A stretch of DNA of 64,000 nucleotides from Streptacidiphilus sp. P02-A3a. Its GTDB lineage: Bacteria > Actinomycetota > Actinomycetes > Streptomycetales > Streptomycetaceae. A program made the translations under genes and the position numbers. Where the stretch lies: NCBI RefSeq assembly GCF_014084105.1, contig NZ_CP048289.1, positions 3,543,922 through 3,607,921 of the forward strand, in the 5' to 3' direction. Positions 32,239-41,473 of this stretch are shown one piece after another. The notes beneath the pieces are model-generated. The model saw nothing but the letters and a program-made list of their open reading frames with translations. It searched no databases and had not been told where the DNA came from. Within the stretch, counting starts at the first letter, position 1, and every line of letters begins with the position of its first letter.

Positions 32239-33582
32239 CTAGCCGCGGTCGTCGACCAGGCGGGTGATCTTGCCGATGGAGCGGGCCAGGGTCTCCGGTT
32301 CGACGATCTCCACCTGGACGGTCACGCCGACGCCGTCCTTGACCCCGGTCGCGATGGCCGCCGCGGCCGCCGCGCGCTGGTCCGGGCCGGTGCCGGGGCG
32401 GGCCTCGGCGCGGACGGTCAGCTCGTCCATCCGGCCGCGCCGGGTCAGCCGCAGCTGGAAGTGCGGGGCCACGTGCGGGGTACGCAGCACGATCTCCTCG
32501 ATCTGGCTCGGGAAGACGTTCACCCCGCGCAGGATGATCATGTCGTCGGAGCGGCCGGTGACCTTCTCCATCCGACGGAAGGCCGGGCGGGCGGTCCCCG
32601 GCAGCAGCCGGGTCAGGTCGCGGGTGCGGTAGCGGATGATCGGCAGGGCCTCCTTGGTGAGCGAGGTGAAGACCAGTTCACCGCTCCCGCCCTCGGGCAC
32701 GACCTCGTCCGTGAGCGGGTCCACGACCTCCGGGAAGAAGTTGTCCTCCCAGATGTGCAGGCCGTCCTTGGTCTCCACGCACTCACTGGCCACGCCCGGG
32801 CCGATCACCTCCGACAGGCCGTAGATGTCCACCGCGTGGATGTCCAGCCGCTGCTCGATCTCGCCGCGCATCGCCTCGGTCCACGGTTCCGCGCCGAAGA
32901 TGCCGATCCGCAGCGAGGTGCCGCGCGGGTCGATCCCCTGCCGCTCGAACTCGTCCAGCAGGGTGAGCATGTAGGAGGGGGTGACCATGATGATCTCGGG
33001 CTGGAAGTCCTGGATGATCTGCACCTGGCGGGCGGTCATGCCGCCCGAGGCCGGGATCACCGTGCACCCGGCGCGCTCCGCGCCGTAGTGCGCCCCCAGG
33101 CCGCCGGTGAACAGGCCGTAGCCGTACGAGATGTGCACCTTGTGGCCGGGCCGCCCGCCCGCCGCGCGGATCGAGCGGGCCACCATGTCCGCCCACATCG
33201 ACAGGTCGCGCTCGGTGTAGCCGACGACCGTGGGACGGCCGGTGGTACCGCTGGAGGCGTGGATCCGGCGGACCTCGGCCATCGGGACGGCGAACATGCC
33301 GAAGGGGTAGGTGTCGCGCAGGTCGGCCTTGCTGGTGAACGGGAAGCGGGCCAGGTCGGCCAGGGTGCGGCAGTCCTCCGGGCGGACCCCGGCCGCGTCG
33401 AACTTGCGCCGGTACAGCTCGACGTTGTCGTAGGCGTGCCGCAGCGTCTGCCGCAGCCGGGTGAGCTGGAGCTCCCGCAACTCCGCGCCGGTCAGCCGCT
33501 CCCCGGCGTCCAGCAGGCCCTCGGGGAGTGGGTCGCCCAGCCCCGGCCTGGTGGCCGCCGGGGGAGTCGGGTCGCTGCTCAT
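32239..33582 (-). CDS. paaK: Phenylacetate-CoA ligase
   Basis: A 447-residue adenylating enzyme that converts phenylacetate to phenylacetyl-CoA, the first step of the PA-CoA catabolic route. Diagnostic segments are HASSGTTGRPTVVGYT (AMP-binding loop), YGYGLFTGGLGAHYGAE, DIYGLSEVIGPGVASEC and the C-terminal GRSDDMIILRGVNVFP. ATG 33582 has GGAGG 8 bases upstream and overlaps the paaI stop by 4 bases, so the two are co-translated. The ring-cleaving paa genes are not in this window. Confidence 0.95.
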   Translation of the reverse strand: MSSDPTPPAATRPGLGDPLPEGLLDAGERLTGAELRELQLTRLRQTLRHAYDNVELYRRKFDAAGVRPEDCRTLADLARFPFTSKADLRDTYPFGMFAVPMAEVRRIHASSGTTGRPTVVGYTERDLSMWADMVARSIRAAGGRPGHKVHISYGYGLFTGGLGAHYGAERAGCTVIPASGGMTARQVQIIQDFQPEIIMVTPSYMLTLLDEFERQGIDPRGTSLRIGIFGAEPWTEAMRGEIEQRLDIHAVDIYGLSEVIGPGVASECVETKDGLHIWEDNFFPEVVDPLTDEVVPEGGSGELVFTSLTKEALPIIRYRTRDLTRLLPGTARPAFRRMEKVTGRSDDMIILRGVNVFPSQIEEIVLRTPHVAPHFQLRLTRRGRMDELTVRAEARPGTGPDQRAAAAAAIATGVKDGVGVTVQVEIVEPETLARSIGKITRLVDDRG

Positions 33583-34043
33583 CGCCTTGCCTCCGTCTGT
33601 GCTGTGTCCTTGGTGCCGTCCGGCGAACCGGCCCCGGGGCGAAGCACCCGGCTGCGGCCCCGGAACTCGGCGATGACCTGGTCGCCGCGGCGCACGCTCA
33701 CGTCGTAGATCCCGCTGCGGCCGAAGCTGACGCGCTCCTCGGCGGTGGCGGTGAGCACGTCGCCCTCGTGGGCGGGGGCGACGAAGTCGATGTCGGCGCC
33801 GGCCGCCACGGTCACCGGGCCGTGGCTGTTGCAGGCGCAGGCGAAGGCGGAGTCGGCGAGCAGGAAGAGGAAGCCGCCGTGCGCGGTCCCGTGCCCGTTC
33901 ACCATGGCACCGGTCACGGTCATCCGCAGCACCGCGCGGCCGGTTCCGGCCTCCAGCAGCTCCATGCCCAGGCCCCGCGACGCCCGGTCGGCGGCGAACA
34001 TCGTCCGCGCCGGTCCGGCGTCCACCGGTTCGACCCGTGTCAC
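33579..34043 (-). CDS. paaI: PaaI-type hotdog thioesterase
   Basis: A 154-residue acyl-CoA thioesterase of the hotdog fold that relieves dead-end aryl-CoA intermediates. The active-site region NGHGTAHGGFLFLLADSAFA is typical, as is the SGIYDVSV end strand. GTG 34043 lies downstream of a purine-rich stretch (GGTGGAGGA). First gene of the paaI-paaK pair, behind an 18-base palindromic operator at 34079-34096. Confidence 0.9.
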   Translation of the reverse strand: MTRVEPVDAGPARTMFAADRASRGLGMELLEAGTGRAVLRMTVTGAMVNGHGTAHGGFLFLLADSAFACACNSHGPVTVAAGADIDFVAPAHEGDVLTATAEERVSFGRSGIYDVSVRRGDQVIAEFRGRSRVLRPGAGSPDGTKDTAQTEARR

Positions 34044-34078
34044 TCCTCCACCACCGCCTCCTTTGACCGGCCCATGAC

Positions 34079-34096
34079 CGACCGAACATTCGGTCG
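34079..34096. promoter_or_regulatory. Palindromic operator of paaI-paaK
   Basis: CGACCGAA-CA-TTCGGTCG, 8-bp arms around a 2-base centre, 35 bases before the paaI start. Symmetric sites of this kind are bound by TetR-family regulators of phenylacetate genes in actinobacteria and thermophiles; no such regulator is encoded next to it. Confidence 0.6.
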
Positions 34097-34222
34097 TTGG
34101 TCGGCGAGGTCAAGTAATCCAGCATCGCCACCCCCTGTCAAGGGGCGCGGCCCAGGTCACGGTCGTCCCCGGGGCCCGGCCCCGGGCCGCGCCGGTGGGC
34201 CGGCGTCGGCCAGACTGGGCGG

Positions 34223-36805
34223 GTGAATCCCGCCTGGTACCGGCTTCCCGTCCGCGCTGTCCTGCCCGAGTTGCAGCACGCCCTGGCCGCGCGCGGCGCG
34301 GCGGTGCTCGCCGCGCCGCCGGGCACCGGCAAGACCACGCTGGTGCCGCTGGCCCTGGCCGGGCTGCTGGACGAGGAACCCGGACCGCCCCGGCGGGTAC
34401 TGCTGGCCGAGCCGCGCCGGCTCGCCGTGCGCGCCGCCGCCCGGCGGATGTCCTGGCTGCTGGGCGAGGCCCCGGAGCAGGGCCCGGGACTGGTCGGGCA
34501 CACCATGCGCGGCGAGCGCCGGGTCGGTCCGCGCACCGTGGTCGAGGTGGTCACCACCGGCGTCCTGCTGCAACGGCTGCAACGCGAGCCGGAGTTGCCC
34601 GGGGTGGACCTGGTCATGATCGACGAGTGCCACGAGCGGCACCTGGACGCCGACACCGCGTTCGCCTTCCTGCTCGACGTCCGCGCCGCGCTCCGCCCGG
34701 AGCTCGGCCTGGTCTGCGCCTCGGCCACCTCCGACACCGAGGCCTGGGCCGCCCTGCTCGGCGGCCCGGAGGGTCCGGCGCCGGTGGTGGCCGCGCAGGG
34801 CACCGCCCATCCGGTGGAGACGGTCTGGGCGCCGCCGCCGCGCCCGGTCCGCCCGGCGCAGGGCACCCGTACCGACCCGGCGCTGCTGGACCACGTCGCC
34901 GCGACCGTCCGCCGGGCGCTGGCCGAGCGGGACGGCGACGTGCTGTGCTTCCTGCCCGGCGCGGGCGAGATCGGCCGGGTCGCCGGGTTGCTGGACGGCG
35001 TCGGCGAGGTGCTGCAACTGCACGGCCGGGCCCCGCAGCGGGTGCAGGACGCGGCGCTGGCGCCGGGGGAGCGGCGCCGGGTGGTGCTGGCGACCTCGGT
35101 CGCCGAGTCCTCGCTGACCGTGCCCGGGGTGCGCACCGTGGTCGACTGCGGGCTCGCCCGCGAGCCGCGCACCGACCACGCGCGCGGGCTCTCCAGCCTG
35201 GTCACCGTCCGCGCGTCGCTGGCCACCGGCCGCCAGCGCGCGGGCCGCGCCGGGCGCGAGGCCCCGGGCGCCGTCTACCGCTGCTGGGACGAGGCCGAGG
35301 ACGCCCGCGCGCAGCGGCTGCCGACGCCGGAGATCGCCCTGGCCGACCTCACCTCCTTCGCCCTGCAGGCCGCCTGCTGAGGCGAGCCGGACGCCCGTGG
35401 CCTGGCCCTGCCGGACCCGCCGCCGTCCGGCGCGATGGCCGCCGCCCGGGCCACGCTGGCACAACTGGGCGCGGTCGACGCGGACGGGCGGGCGACCCCG
35501 CGCGGCCACCGGTTCGCCCGGACCGCGCTGCACCCCCGGCTGGCTCGGGCGCTGCTGGACGGCGCGCCGCTGGTGGGCGCCCGGCGCGCGGCCGAACTGG
35601 TCGCGCTGCTGTCGGAGGAGCCGCCCCGGGCGCTGGGCGACGACCTGGCCGCGGTCTGGCGTACGGTCCGCGGCGACCGCGACCCGTACGCCGGGCGCTG
35701 GCGCGACGAGGTCCGGCGGCTGCGGCAGCACGCGGGCGGCGCCGACGCGGGCGGCGGCGAGCCGGGGCTGGACGATCGGGCCGCCGCCGGTCTGGTGGTC
35801 GCCCTGGCCTTCCCGGAGCGGGTCGCCCGCAATCGGAGCGAGGGCCGGGACGAGGGCCGGAGCCAGGGCCAGGGCGGGCGCGGGGCCTTCGTGATGGCCT
35901 CCGGCACCGAGGCGGCCACCGGCGCCGGTTCGGGCCTGGCGGGCGCGCCGTGGCTGGCGGTCGCGATCGCCGACCGCCCGGCGGGCTCGCCCTCGGCCCG
36001 GGTGCGCTCGGCCGCGGTCCTGGACGAGCGGGACGCCCGCCGGGCCGCGGCGCAGCTGCTGACCAGCCGGGAGGAGGTCCGCTGGGCGGTGCCGGTCGGT
36101 GGACGCCGGGGCGAGGTGGCGGCCCGCCGGGTCGAGGCGCTGGGCGCGGTCGAGCTGAGCGCCAGGCCACTGGCCGACCCGGACCCGGCGCTGCTGCGGG
36201 CCGCCCTGGTCGAGGGGCTGCGCCGGGAGGGCGTGAGCGGTCTGCTGACCTGGTCGGCGCGGGCCGCCGGGCTGCGCGAGCGGCTGGACTTCCTGTACCG
36301 CTGGCTCGGCGCGCCCTGGCCGGAGGTGACCGACGGGGCGCTGCTGGCGGCGGCCGACAGCTGGCTGGAGCCGGAACTCTCCCGGGCCCGCCGCCGGGCC
36401 GACCTGGAACGGCTGGACACGGCGGCGGCGCTGTCCCGGCTGCTGCCCTGGGCCGACGGCAGCGCGGGGCGCCTGGACGAGCTGGCCCCGGAGCGGATCA
36501 CCGTCCCGTCCGGGTCGCGGATCCGGGTGGACTACTCGGGCGAGCGCCCGGTGCTGGCGGCCAAGTTGCAGGAGCTGTTCGGCTGGGCGGCGGCCCCGGC
36601 GCTGGCCGGGGGGAAGGTCCCGCTGACGGTGCACCTGCTGTCCCCGGCGGGCCGCCCGGCCGCCGTCACCGCCGACCTGGCCTCGTTCTGGCGCGAGGGC
36701 TACCGCGCGGTCCGGGCCGACCTGCGCGGGCGCTACCCGCGCCACCCCTGGCCGGAGGACCCGTCCGGCGCCGAGCCGACCCGGCGGCTGAACCCCCGCA
36801 ACTGA
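34223..36805 (+). pseudogene. hrpB: ATP-dependent RNA helicase HrpB, split by an in-frame TGA
   Basis: A DEAH-type helicase of 861 codons including both stops, the normal HrpB length. Motif I APPGTGKTT and motif II DECHERHLD are in the first part, with SATSD and the QRAGRAGR motif VI before codon 385. An in-frame TGA (35378-35380) then interrupts the frame at ...FALQAAC, where the family has a tryptophan (TGG), and the frame resumes GEPDARGLALPDPP and continues to 36805 with normal composition. No ribosome site precedes the ATG at 35435. A single G-to-A change, or a base-calling error, would explain it; 385 residues of truncated N-terminal helicase could still be made. Confidence 0.88.
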
Positions 36806-36907
36806 CGCCCGGGGGCGGTCCGGGGCGGGCCCGGCGGCGGCCGGTTCGCGGCAGCGGGCGGGTGCGCCGGGCGTGCGAGCCGCGGCGGATCCGGCGAAGC
36901 TGGGTCC

Positions 36908-37129
36908 ATGAACGACGACACCCTCGAACCTCTGGTGATCGTCTGGGGCGTGGAGAGCGGCCCCGACGGTACCGGCCGCCGCGTGCAGATCGGCAGGAAC
37001 GTGATCGCGATCGCCGAGTCGTACGCGGACGTCGAGCAACTCCTGAAGATGGCGGGTCTGACCGAGTGGGTGGAACTGGACCCGACGATCGTGGAGTGGT
37101 GTGACGGGGGGCCCGCCGTATGGCCATGA
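36908..37129 (+). CDS. Small conserved hypothetical protein (73 aa)
   Basis: A 73-residue acidic protein, VIVWGVESGPDGTGRRVQIG, then NVIAIAESYADVEQLLKMAG, ending LDPTIVEWCDGGPAVWP. It has an alpha/beta pattern and no signal. Third-position G/C bias is normal for the region. The ribosome site is weak (GAAG). I do not recognise the family. It converges on a membrane protein gene across a strong hairpin. Confidence 0.55.
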   Translation: MNDDTLEPLVIVWGVESGPDGTGRRVQIGRNVIAIAESYADVEQLLKMAGLTEWVELDPTIVEWCDGGPAVWP

Positions 37130-37142
37130 GACCGTGACCGCG

Positions 37143-37167
37143 CGGGCCCGGTCCGCGACCGGGCCCG
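37143..37167. terminator. Bidirectional hairpin between convergent genes
   Basis: An 11-bp perfect inverted repeat CGGGCCCGGTC with its complement around CGC, 14 bases after the small gene and 17 bases from the stop of the opposite membrane protein gene. Confidence 0.7.
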
Positions 37168-37183
37168 AACGCGGGCCGACCGA

Positions 37184-37675
37184 TCAGTGCGCCGCCGGGC
37201 GGCGGAGCAGCCGCTGGAGCATCGGCAGCGCGGCGAAGACGGTGCCGCCGACGGCGACCAGGCCGACGCCCAGGTCGACCGAGACCCGCCCCTGCTTGGC
37301 CCAGTAGACGTCCTCCAGGTCGAGCAGCAGCGCGAACTCGTCCACGATCAGCGCCAGCGCCACGCCGTAGCTGAGCGCGACCGCCGGGTGGCGGCGGTGC
37401 GTCTCCTGGCCGTGCACGGCGACCGCGCCGACACCGCTGAGCAGCGCGATGCCCCACATGTAGTGGTGCAGGTGGGCGCCGCCGACGCTGAGGTTGCGGA
37501 ACGGGCCCTTGTTGTCGCGGATGCTGTAGGTGATCCCGCGGACGGCCGCGAAGGTCGTGGTGAACCCGGTCCAGGACAGCAGTGCCGCGCGCTCCTTCGG
37601 ACCGAGTTCTTCCAGGTAGGCCTTGTGCACGGCCTCAACTCCCGGCGGTACCGGGACTGGTGCGTGGCTTCTCAT
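37184..37675 (-). CDS. Integral membrane protein
   Basis: A 163-residue protein with about four hydrophobic helices, including LHHYMWGIALLSGVGAVAVHG, YGVALALIVDEFALLLDL and GVGLVAVGGTVFAALPML. The N-terminal 45 residues are amphipathic and cytoplasmic. Several buried Asp/Glu and His residues (HLHHYMW, DEFALLLDLEDVY) suggest a metal- or lipid-related role, but I do not recognise a family. It lies 49 bases past the amt gene and could be read from the same transcript. Confidence 0.7.
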   Translation of the reverse strand: MRSHAPVPVPPGVEAVHKAYLEELGPKERAALLSWTGFTTTFAAVRGITYSIRDNKGPFRNLSVGGAHLHHYMWGIALLSGVGAVAVHGQETHRRHPAVALSYGVALALIVDEFALLLDLEDVYWAKQGRVSVDLGVGLVAVGGTVFAALPMLQRLLRRPAAH

Positions 37676-37724
37676 CCCTCCACGCTAGTCCCGGGGGGTC
37701 CGCCCCGCCGCTCGGCCGCAGCGG

Positions 37725-39062
37725 TCAGCGTTCCGCCTCCCGTTCCCGGACCAGGGTGCGGATCGCGTCCAGCAGCTCCCGGTCCGAGCCGGTGGGGTCG
37801 GACCGGGTCAGCGCGCCGACCTGGCGCACGGTGCGGAAGTCGTAGGCCACCTCCTCGTCCTCGCCGGGCACCTTGGGGTAGGAGTCCGGGGAGCGGAAGC
37901 CGATGGTGGACTCGATCGCCTTGGCGATCACCCAGGTCAGCGCGAACGAGAAGGCGCCGCAGGCCAGGATCGCCAGCACCTGCTTGCCGAGCAGGCCGAA
38001 GCCGCCGCCGTAGAACAGCCCCTTGTGGCCGCTGACCTGGGCGGTGGCCAGCAGCCCGACCATCACCAGGCCGGTCACCCCGCCCCAGCCGTGCACGCCC
38101 ACCACGTCGAGCGTGTCGTCCACGCCGACGCGGTACTTGAGGGTGATCGCGTACGCGCAGACCAGCCCCGCCACCAGGCCGGTGATCAGCGCGCCGACCG
38201 GTGAGATCTCGCCGCAGGCGGGGGTGATCGCGACCATCCCCGCCACCGCCGCCGAGCAGACCCCGGTCATGGTGATCTTGCCGTGCTGCCACTTCTCCAC
38301 CAGCGGCCAGGTGATCATCGCCCCGGCCGCGCCCAGCTGGGTGTTCAGCAGCGCGGTCGCGGCGGCGCCCTGGGTCCGCAGCGCCGAGCCGGAGTTGAAG
38401 CCGAACCAGCCGAACCAGAGCAGCCCCAGGCCGAGCGCCACCAGCGGCACGTTGTTGGGCCGCAGCTCCAGCCGGCGGAAGTCCGCGCGTCCGCGCAGCA
38501 CCATGGCCACCGCCAGACCGGAGGCGCCGGAGTTCAGCTCGACCGGCAGGCCCCCGGCGAAGTCCAGCGCGCCCAGGTGCCGCACCACCCAGCCCTGCTG
38601 GTCGAACACCCAGTGCGCCAGCGGCACGTAGACGATCAGCGTCCACAGCACGGTGAACACCAGCCAGCCGGTCATCTTGGCCCGGCCCGCGATGGAACCG
38701 CTGATCAGCGCGACCGTGATGATCGCGAAGGCCATCTGGAAGGTCGCGAAGACGTACGTCGGGATGTGCCCGTTGAGCGTGGCCGGCCCGACCCCGCGCA
38801 GGAAGGACCGGTTCAGGTCGCCGATCACCCCGGCCCCGCCGACGTCGCCGGAGAAGGCCAGGCTGTACCCGATCGCGAACCAGACCACGCTCACCAGCGC
38901 CAGGCAGGAGAAGCTCATCTTCAGCATCACCAGCACGTGCTTGGTGCGCACCATGCCGCCGTAGAAGAAGGCCAGGCCGGGGGTCATCAGCAGCACCATC
39001 GCGGTACTGGCGAGAAGCCACGCGGTGTCGCCCGAGTCGTAGTTCGGTGGCATGTTCGTCAC
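37725..39062 (-). CDS. amt: Ammonium transporter (Amt/Mep/Rh family) with variant twin-His site
   Basis: A 445-residue channel-like ammonium transporter with about 11 helices. Family marks include LAFFYGGMVR, FQMAFAIITVALI, LDFAGG and DDTLDVVGVHGWGG. The second pore His is kept (His 324), but the first twin-His position, normally VHIN, reads VELN, giving Glu 175. Fungal Mep1/Mep3 also have Glu there. The cytoplasmic C-terminus is longer than in AmtB and ends ALTRSDPTGSDRELLDAIRT. Last gene of the urease operon, 25 bases after ureD, so it probably handles ammonium from urea hydrolysis. Confidence 0.92.
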   Translation of the reverse strand: MTNMPPNYDSGDTAWLLASTAMVLLMTPGLAFFYGGMVRTKHVLVMLKMSFSCLALVSVVWFAIGYSLAFSGDVGGAGVIGDLNRSFLRGVGPATLNGHIPTYVFATFQMAFAIITVALISGSIAGRAKMTGWLVFTVLWTLIVYVPLAHWVFDQQGWVVRHLGALDFAGGLPVELNSGASGLAVAMVLRGRADFRRLELRPNNVPLVALGLGLLWFGWFGFNSGSALRTQGAAATALLNTQLGAAGAMITWPLVEKWQHGKITMTGVCSAAVAGMVAITPACGEISPVGALITGLVAGLVCAYAITLKYRVGVDDTLDVVGVHGWGGVTGLVMVGLLATAQVSGHKGLFYGGGFGLLGKQVLAILACGAFSFALTWVIAKAIESTIGFRSPDSYPKVPGEDEEVAYDFRTVRQVGALTRSDPTGSDRELLDAIRTLVREREAER

Positions 39063-39087
39063 TCCAGTGCTGGCGGGGCCGGGCGGG

Positions 39088-40104
39088 TCAGGACTTGCGC
39101 AGGTCGGGCGCGGGGGAGCCGGTGAGCAGGCGGCGGACGGCGTCCCAGGCCGCGTGCAGGGCGGCGGTCAGCCGGGGCGAGTCGTCCGCGAGCACCCGCA
39201 GCCAGGCGCCGCAGTCCTGCGGCAGCACGCTGGCCCCGTGCAGCAGCCCGGTGCCGCTGAGCGCGTCGTGCAGCGCGTCGGCGATCTCCGGCGCCGGGCG
39301 GCGACCGGTCAGCACGTACAGCGAGGAGGCGTACCGGTGCCCGGACAGCACCGCGGGGCCGAGCACGCCGCCGCTGCCGCGGCTGCCCAGCGGCCCGCCG
39401 GGACCGGCGCCCGGGCACAGCCGCTGGTTGTCCACGGCCAGCAACCGCCCGTCCGGGCGCCGCAGTTCCAGGTCCAGCGCCAGCGCGTCGTAGGCGTGCA
39501 GCTCGCCCCGGGCGATCCGTCCGGCGGCGACGGTCTCGCCGAGGACCACGGTGGCGTCCGGGTCGGCGGTGACCACGGTGCGCTGGTACAGCCGGGCGTG
39601 CCGGAACGGGATCAGCGGGTCCGGCAGGTACTCCAGGTACGCTCCCGGACCCGCGTCCAGGTTCACCAGCTGGGTCGCGAAGCCCCGCTCCATGCCGTAG
39701 ACCTTGGTCGCGGCCTGGGTGGTCAGGTGCACCTCGGTGCCCGGGCCGCAGCCCACGTCGATCCGGTAGCGGTCGGCCTGGACGATCCCGCCGCCGACCG
39801 ACATCAGGTAGGTGAAGGCGGTCTGCGGCCGGAGCGGGTCGACGTAGAGCGGGCGCATGATCTGCAGCGGCGACTTCTGGTACCGCCGGACCAGCTCGGT
39901 CCGGCCGCCGCGCACCTCGAAGCCGAGCTCCAGCAGGCCGACCTTGCCCGGGGAGCCCGCCGCCAGCGTCGCCGGCTCCGCCGCGTAGCGCAGCACCTCC
40001 GGCGGGATCCGGTCCGGGGTGTAGTGCGCGGCGGAGAGCCGGGGCAGCAGCCGGACCGGGGCCGGTCCGGCCTCCTGCGGCGGTGACATCGTCCTGAGCG
40101 CCAT
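39088..40104 (-). CDS. ureD: Urease accessory protein UreD
   Basis: A 338-residue scaffold that, with UreF and UreG, delivers nickel to apo-urease. Recognised by KSPLQIMRPLYVDPLRPQTA, GGGIVQADRYRIDV and LTTQAATKVYGMERGFATQ. It lies 3 bases after ureG and 25 bases before amt on the same strand. Length is at the upper end for UreD because of the first 40 residues and a Gly-rich insertion (GPGGPLGSRGSGG) around 230. Together with UreF and UreG it completes the accessory set except for UreE. Confidence 0.94.
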   Translation of the reverse strand: MALRTMSPPQEAGPAPVRLLPRLSAAHYTPDRIPPEVLRYAAEPATLAAGSPGKVGLLELGFEVRGGRTELVRRYQKSPLQIMRPLYVDPLRPQTAFTYLMSVGGGIVQADRYRIDVGCGPGTEVHLTTQAATKVYGMERGFATQLVNLDAGPGAYLEYLPDPLIPFRHARLYQRTVVTADPDATVVLGETVAAGRIARGELHAYDALALDLELRRPDGRLLAVDNQRLCPGAGPGGPLGSRGSGGVLGPAVLSGHRYASSLYVLTGRRPAPEIADALHDALSGTGLLHGASVLPQDCGAWLRVLADDSPRLTAALHAAWDAVRRLLTGSPAPDLRKS

Positions 40105-40107
40105 CCG

Positions 40108-40737
40108 CTAGGCCACCAGCGCCGTGCGCCGGGACTCGATGAAGGCCAGCACGTCGTCCACGCCCTGGCCGGTCAGGCAGTCGGTGAGGACCACCGGCAG
40201 CCCGTTCCTGACCCGGTGGGCGTCGCCCTCCATCACCGACAGGTCGGTCCGCACGTACGGGGCGAGATCCACCTTGTTGATCACCAGCAGGTGCGAGGTG
40301 GTGATCCCGGGACCGCGCTTGCGCGGCATCTTCTCGCCCTCGGCCGTGTCCAGCACGAACATGAACATGTCCACCAGGGCCGGGCTGAAGGTCAGCGTCA
40401 GGTTGTCGCCGCCGCTCTCGAAGAACAGCGTGTCCACGTCCGGGAAGCGCTCCAGCAGCTCCGCGCCCGCGGCCAGGTTCATCGTCGGGTCGTCCCGGAC
40501 CGCCGTGTGCGGGCAGGCGCCGGTCTCCACGCCGACCACCCGCTCCGGGTCGAGCACCCCGGCCAGGGTGCGCCGGACGTGGATCGCGTCCTCCTGCGTG
40601 TAGATGTCGTTGGTCACCACGGCGGGGCTGCGCCCGGCCCGGACCAGCATCGGGACCAGCACCTCGATCAGCGCGGTCTTGCCGGAGCCGACCGGACCGG
40701 CCACCCCCACCCGCAGTACGTTGTCGTTCTCGTGCAC
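40108..40737 (-). CDS. ureG: Urease accessory GTPase UreG
   Basis: A 209-residue P-loop GTPase that drives nickel insertion. The P-loop GPVGSGKT spans residues 14-21, VTNDIYTQEDA follows, and the SIMIBI-type ESGGDNLTLTFSP and NKVDLAP (G4) blocks are present. The Cys-Pro-His nickel-binding motif is seen in TGACPHTAVRDD. GTG 40737 is chosen over the longer in-frame 40800 start because it follows GAGAGGG and places the P-loop at the normal distance. Downstream of ureF by 28 bases. Confidence 0.95.
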   Translation of the reverse strand: MHENDNVLRVGVAGPVGSGKTALIEVLVPMLVRAGRSPAVVTNDIYTQEDAIHVRRTLAGVLDPERVVGVETGACPHTAVRDDPTMNLAAGAELLERFPDVDTLFFESGGDNLTLTFSPALVDMFMFVLDTAEGEKMPRKRGPGITTSHLLVINKVDLAPYVRTDLSVMEGDAHRVRNGLPVVLTDCLTGQGVDDVLAFIESRRTALVA

Positions 40738-40765
40738 AGTGCTGCCCTCTCTCTCGCGGTGCAGG

Positions 40766-41473
40766 TCAGTTGGCGAACAGCCGGGCCTCGGCCCGCTCAT
40801 GGCGTCCGGCCAGGGCGTCGGCGGTGAGCACGCAGCCGCCCAGGTCCGGGAGTTCGCGGCGCAGCGCCTCGTCGGTGACCGACTCCAGCACCGGCGCGGC
40901 GTGCCGCAGCAGCACCTGCGCCCGGCGGTGGTCGGTCAGCCCGAGCCGCAGCGCCGCCCCGGCGAAGGCCGCGCAGCAGGCGAACAGGTCGGCCGCGACG
41001 GCCTGCCGCCGGGGTACCCCCAGGCCCGCCTGGACCACCCCGGAGACCACCGCCAGGTTGCCCGGCGCGTCGCCCCGGGCCACCGCGGCGGCGTACGCCC
41101 GGACCGTCTCGCTGGGGAACACCTCGCCGGCCAGGTCCAGCACCTGGCGTCCGGTGCGGACCGCCGAGGCGCGGCTCTCCCGGGACAGCTTGGCCGCCCG
41201 CAGCCGCAGGTCCACCTCGGTCACGGCGTCCCAGTCGGCCCGCCCCGCCGCCTCGTGGGCCAGCGCCAGCGCGGTCGAGTCGGACGGGCCGACGCCGTGC
41301 CGCAGCAGGTCGGCCAGCAGCTCGCCGAGGCCCTCGGCGGTCACCGCGCCCTCCTGGGCGAAGCCCTCCAGGCCCTGCGACAGGGTGTACAGGCCGCTGG
41401 GGAACGCCGAGTCGGTCAGCTGGAGGCTGACCAGCAGCGGGTCCAGCGGCCGGGGCGGCAGCAGCGGGGTCAC
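40766..41473 (-). CDS. ureF: Urease accessory protein UreF
   Basis: A 235-residue all-helical protein of the UreDFG complex, thought to connect the GTPase cycle with nickel delivery. Recognised by [20 protein letters not shown] near the start and [20 protein letters not shown] in the middle. GTG 41473 overlaps the ureC stop by 4 bases. Ends 28 bases before ureG. Sequence length matches other actinobacterial UreF. Confidence 0.92.
   Translation of the reverse strand: MTPLLPPRPLDPLLVSLQLTDSAFPSGLYTLSQGLEGFAQEGAVTAEGLGELLADLLRHGVGPSDSTALALAHEAAGRADWDAVTEVDLRLRAAKLSRESRASAVRTGRQVLDLAGEVFPSETVRAYAAAVARGDAPGNLAVVSGVVQAGLGVPRRQAVAADLFACCAAFAGAALRLGLTDHRRAQVLLRHAAPVLESVTDEALRRELPDLGGCVLTADALAGRHERAEARLFAN

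Noticed and set aside
35435-36805. Second half of hrpB as an independent gene
   Set aside because: It is in frame with the first half, has no ribosome site, and its sequence continues the HrpB C-terminal domain directly.
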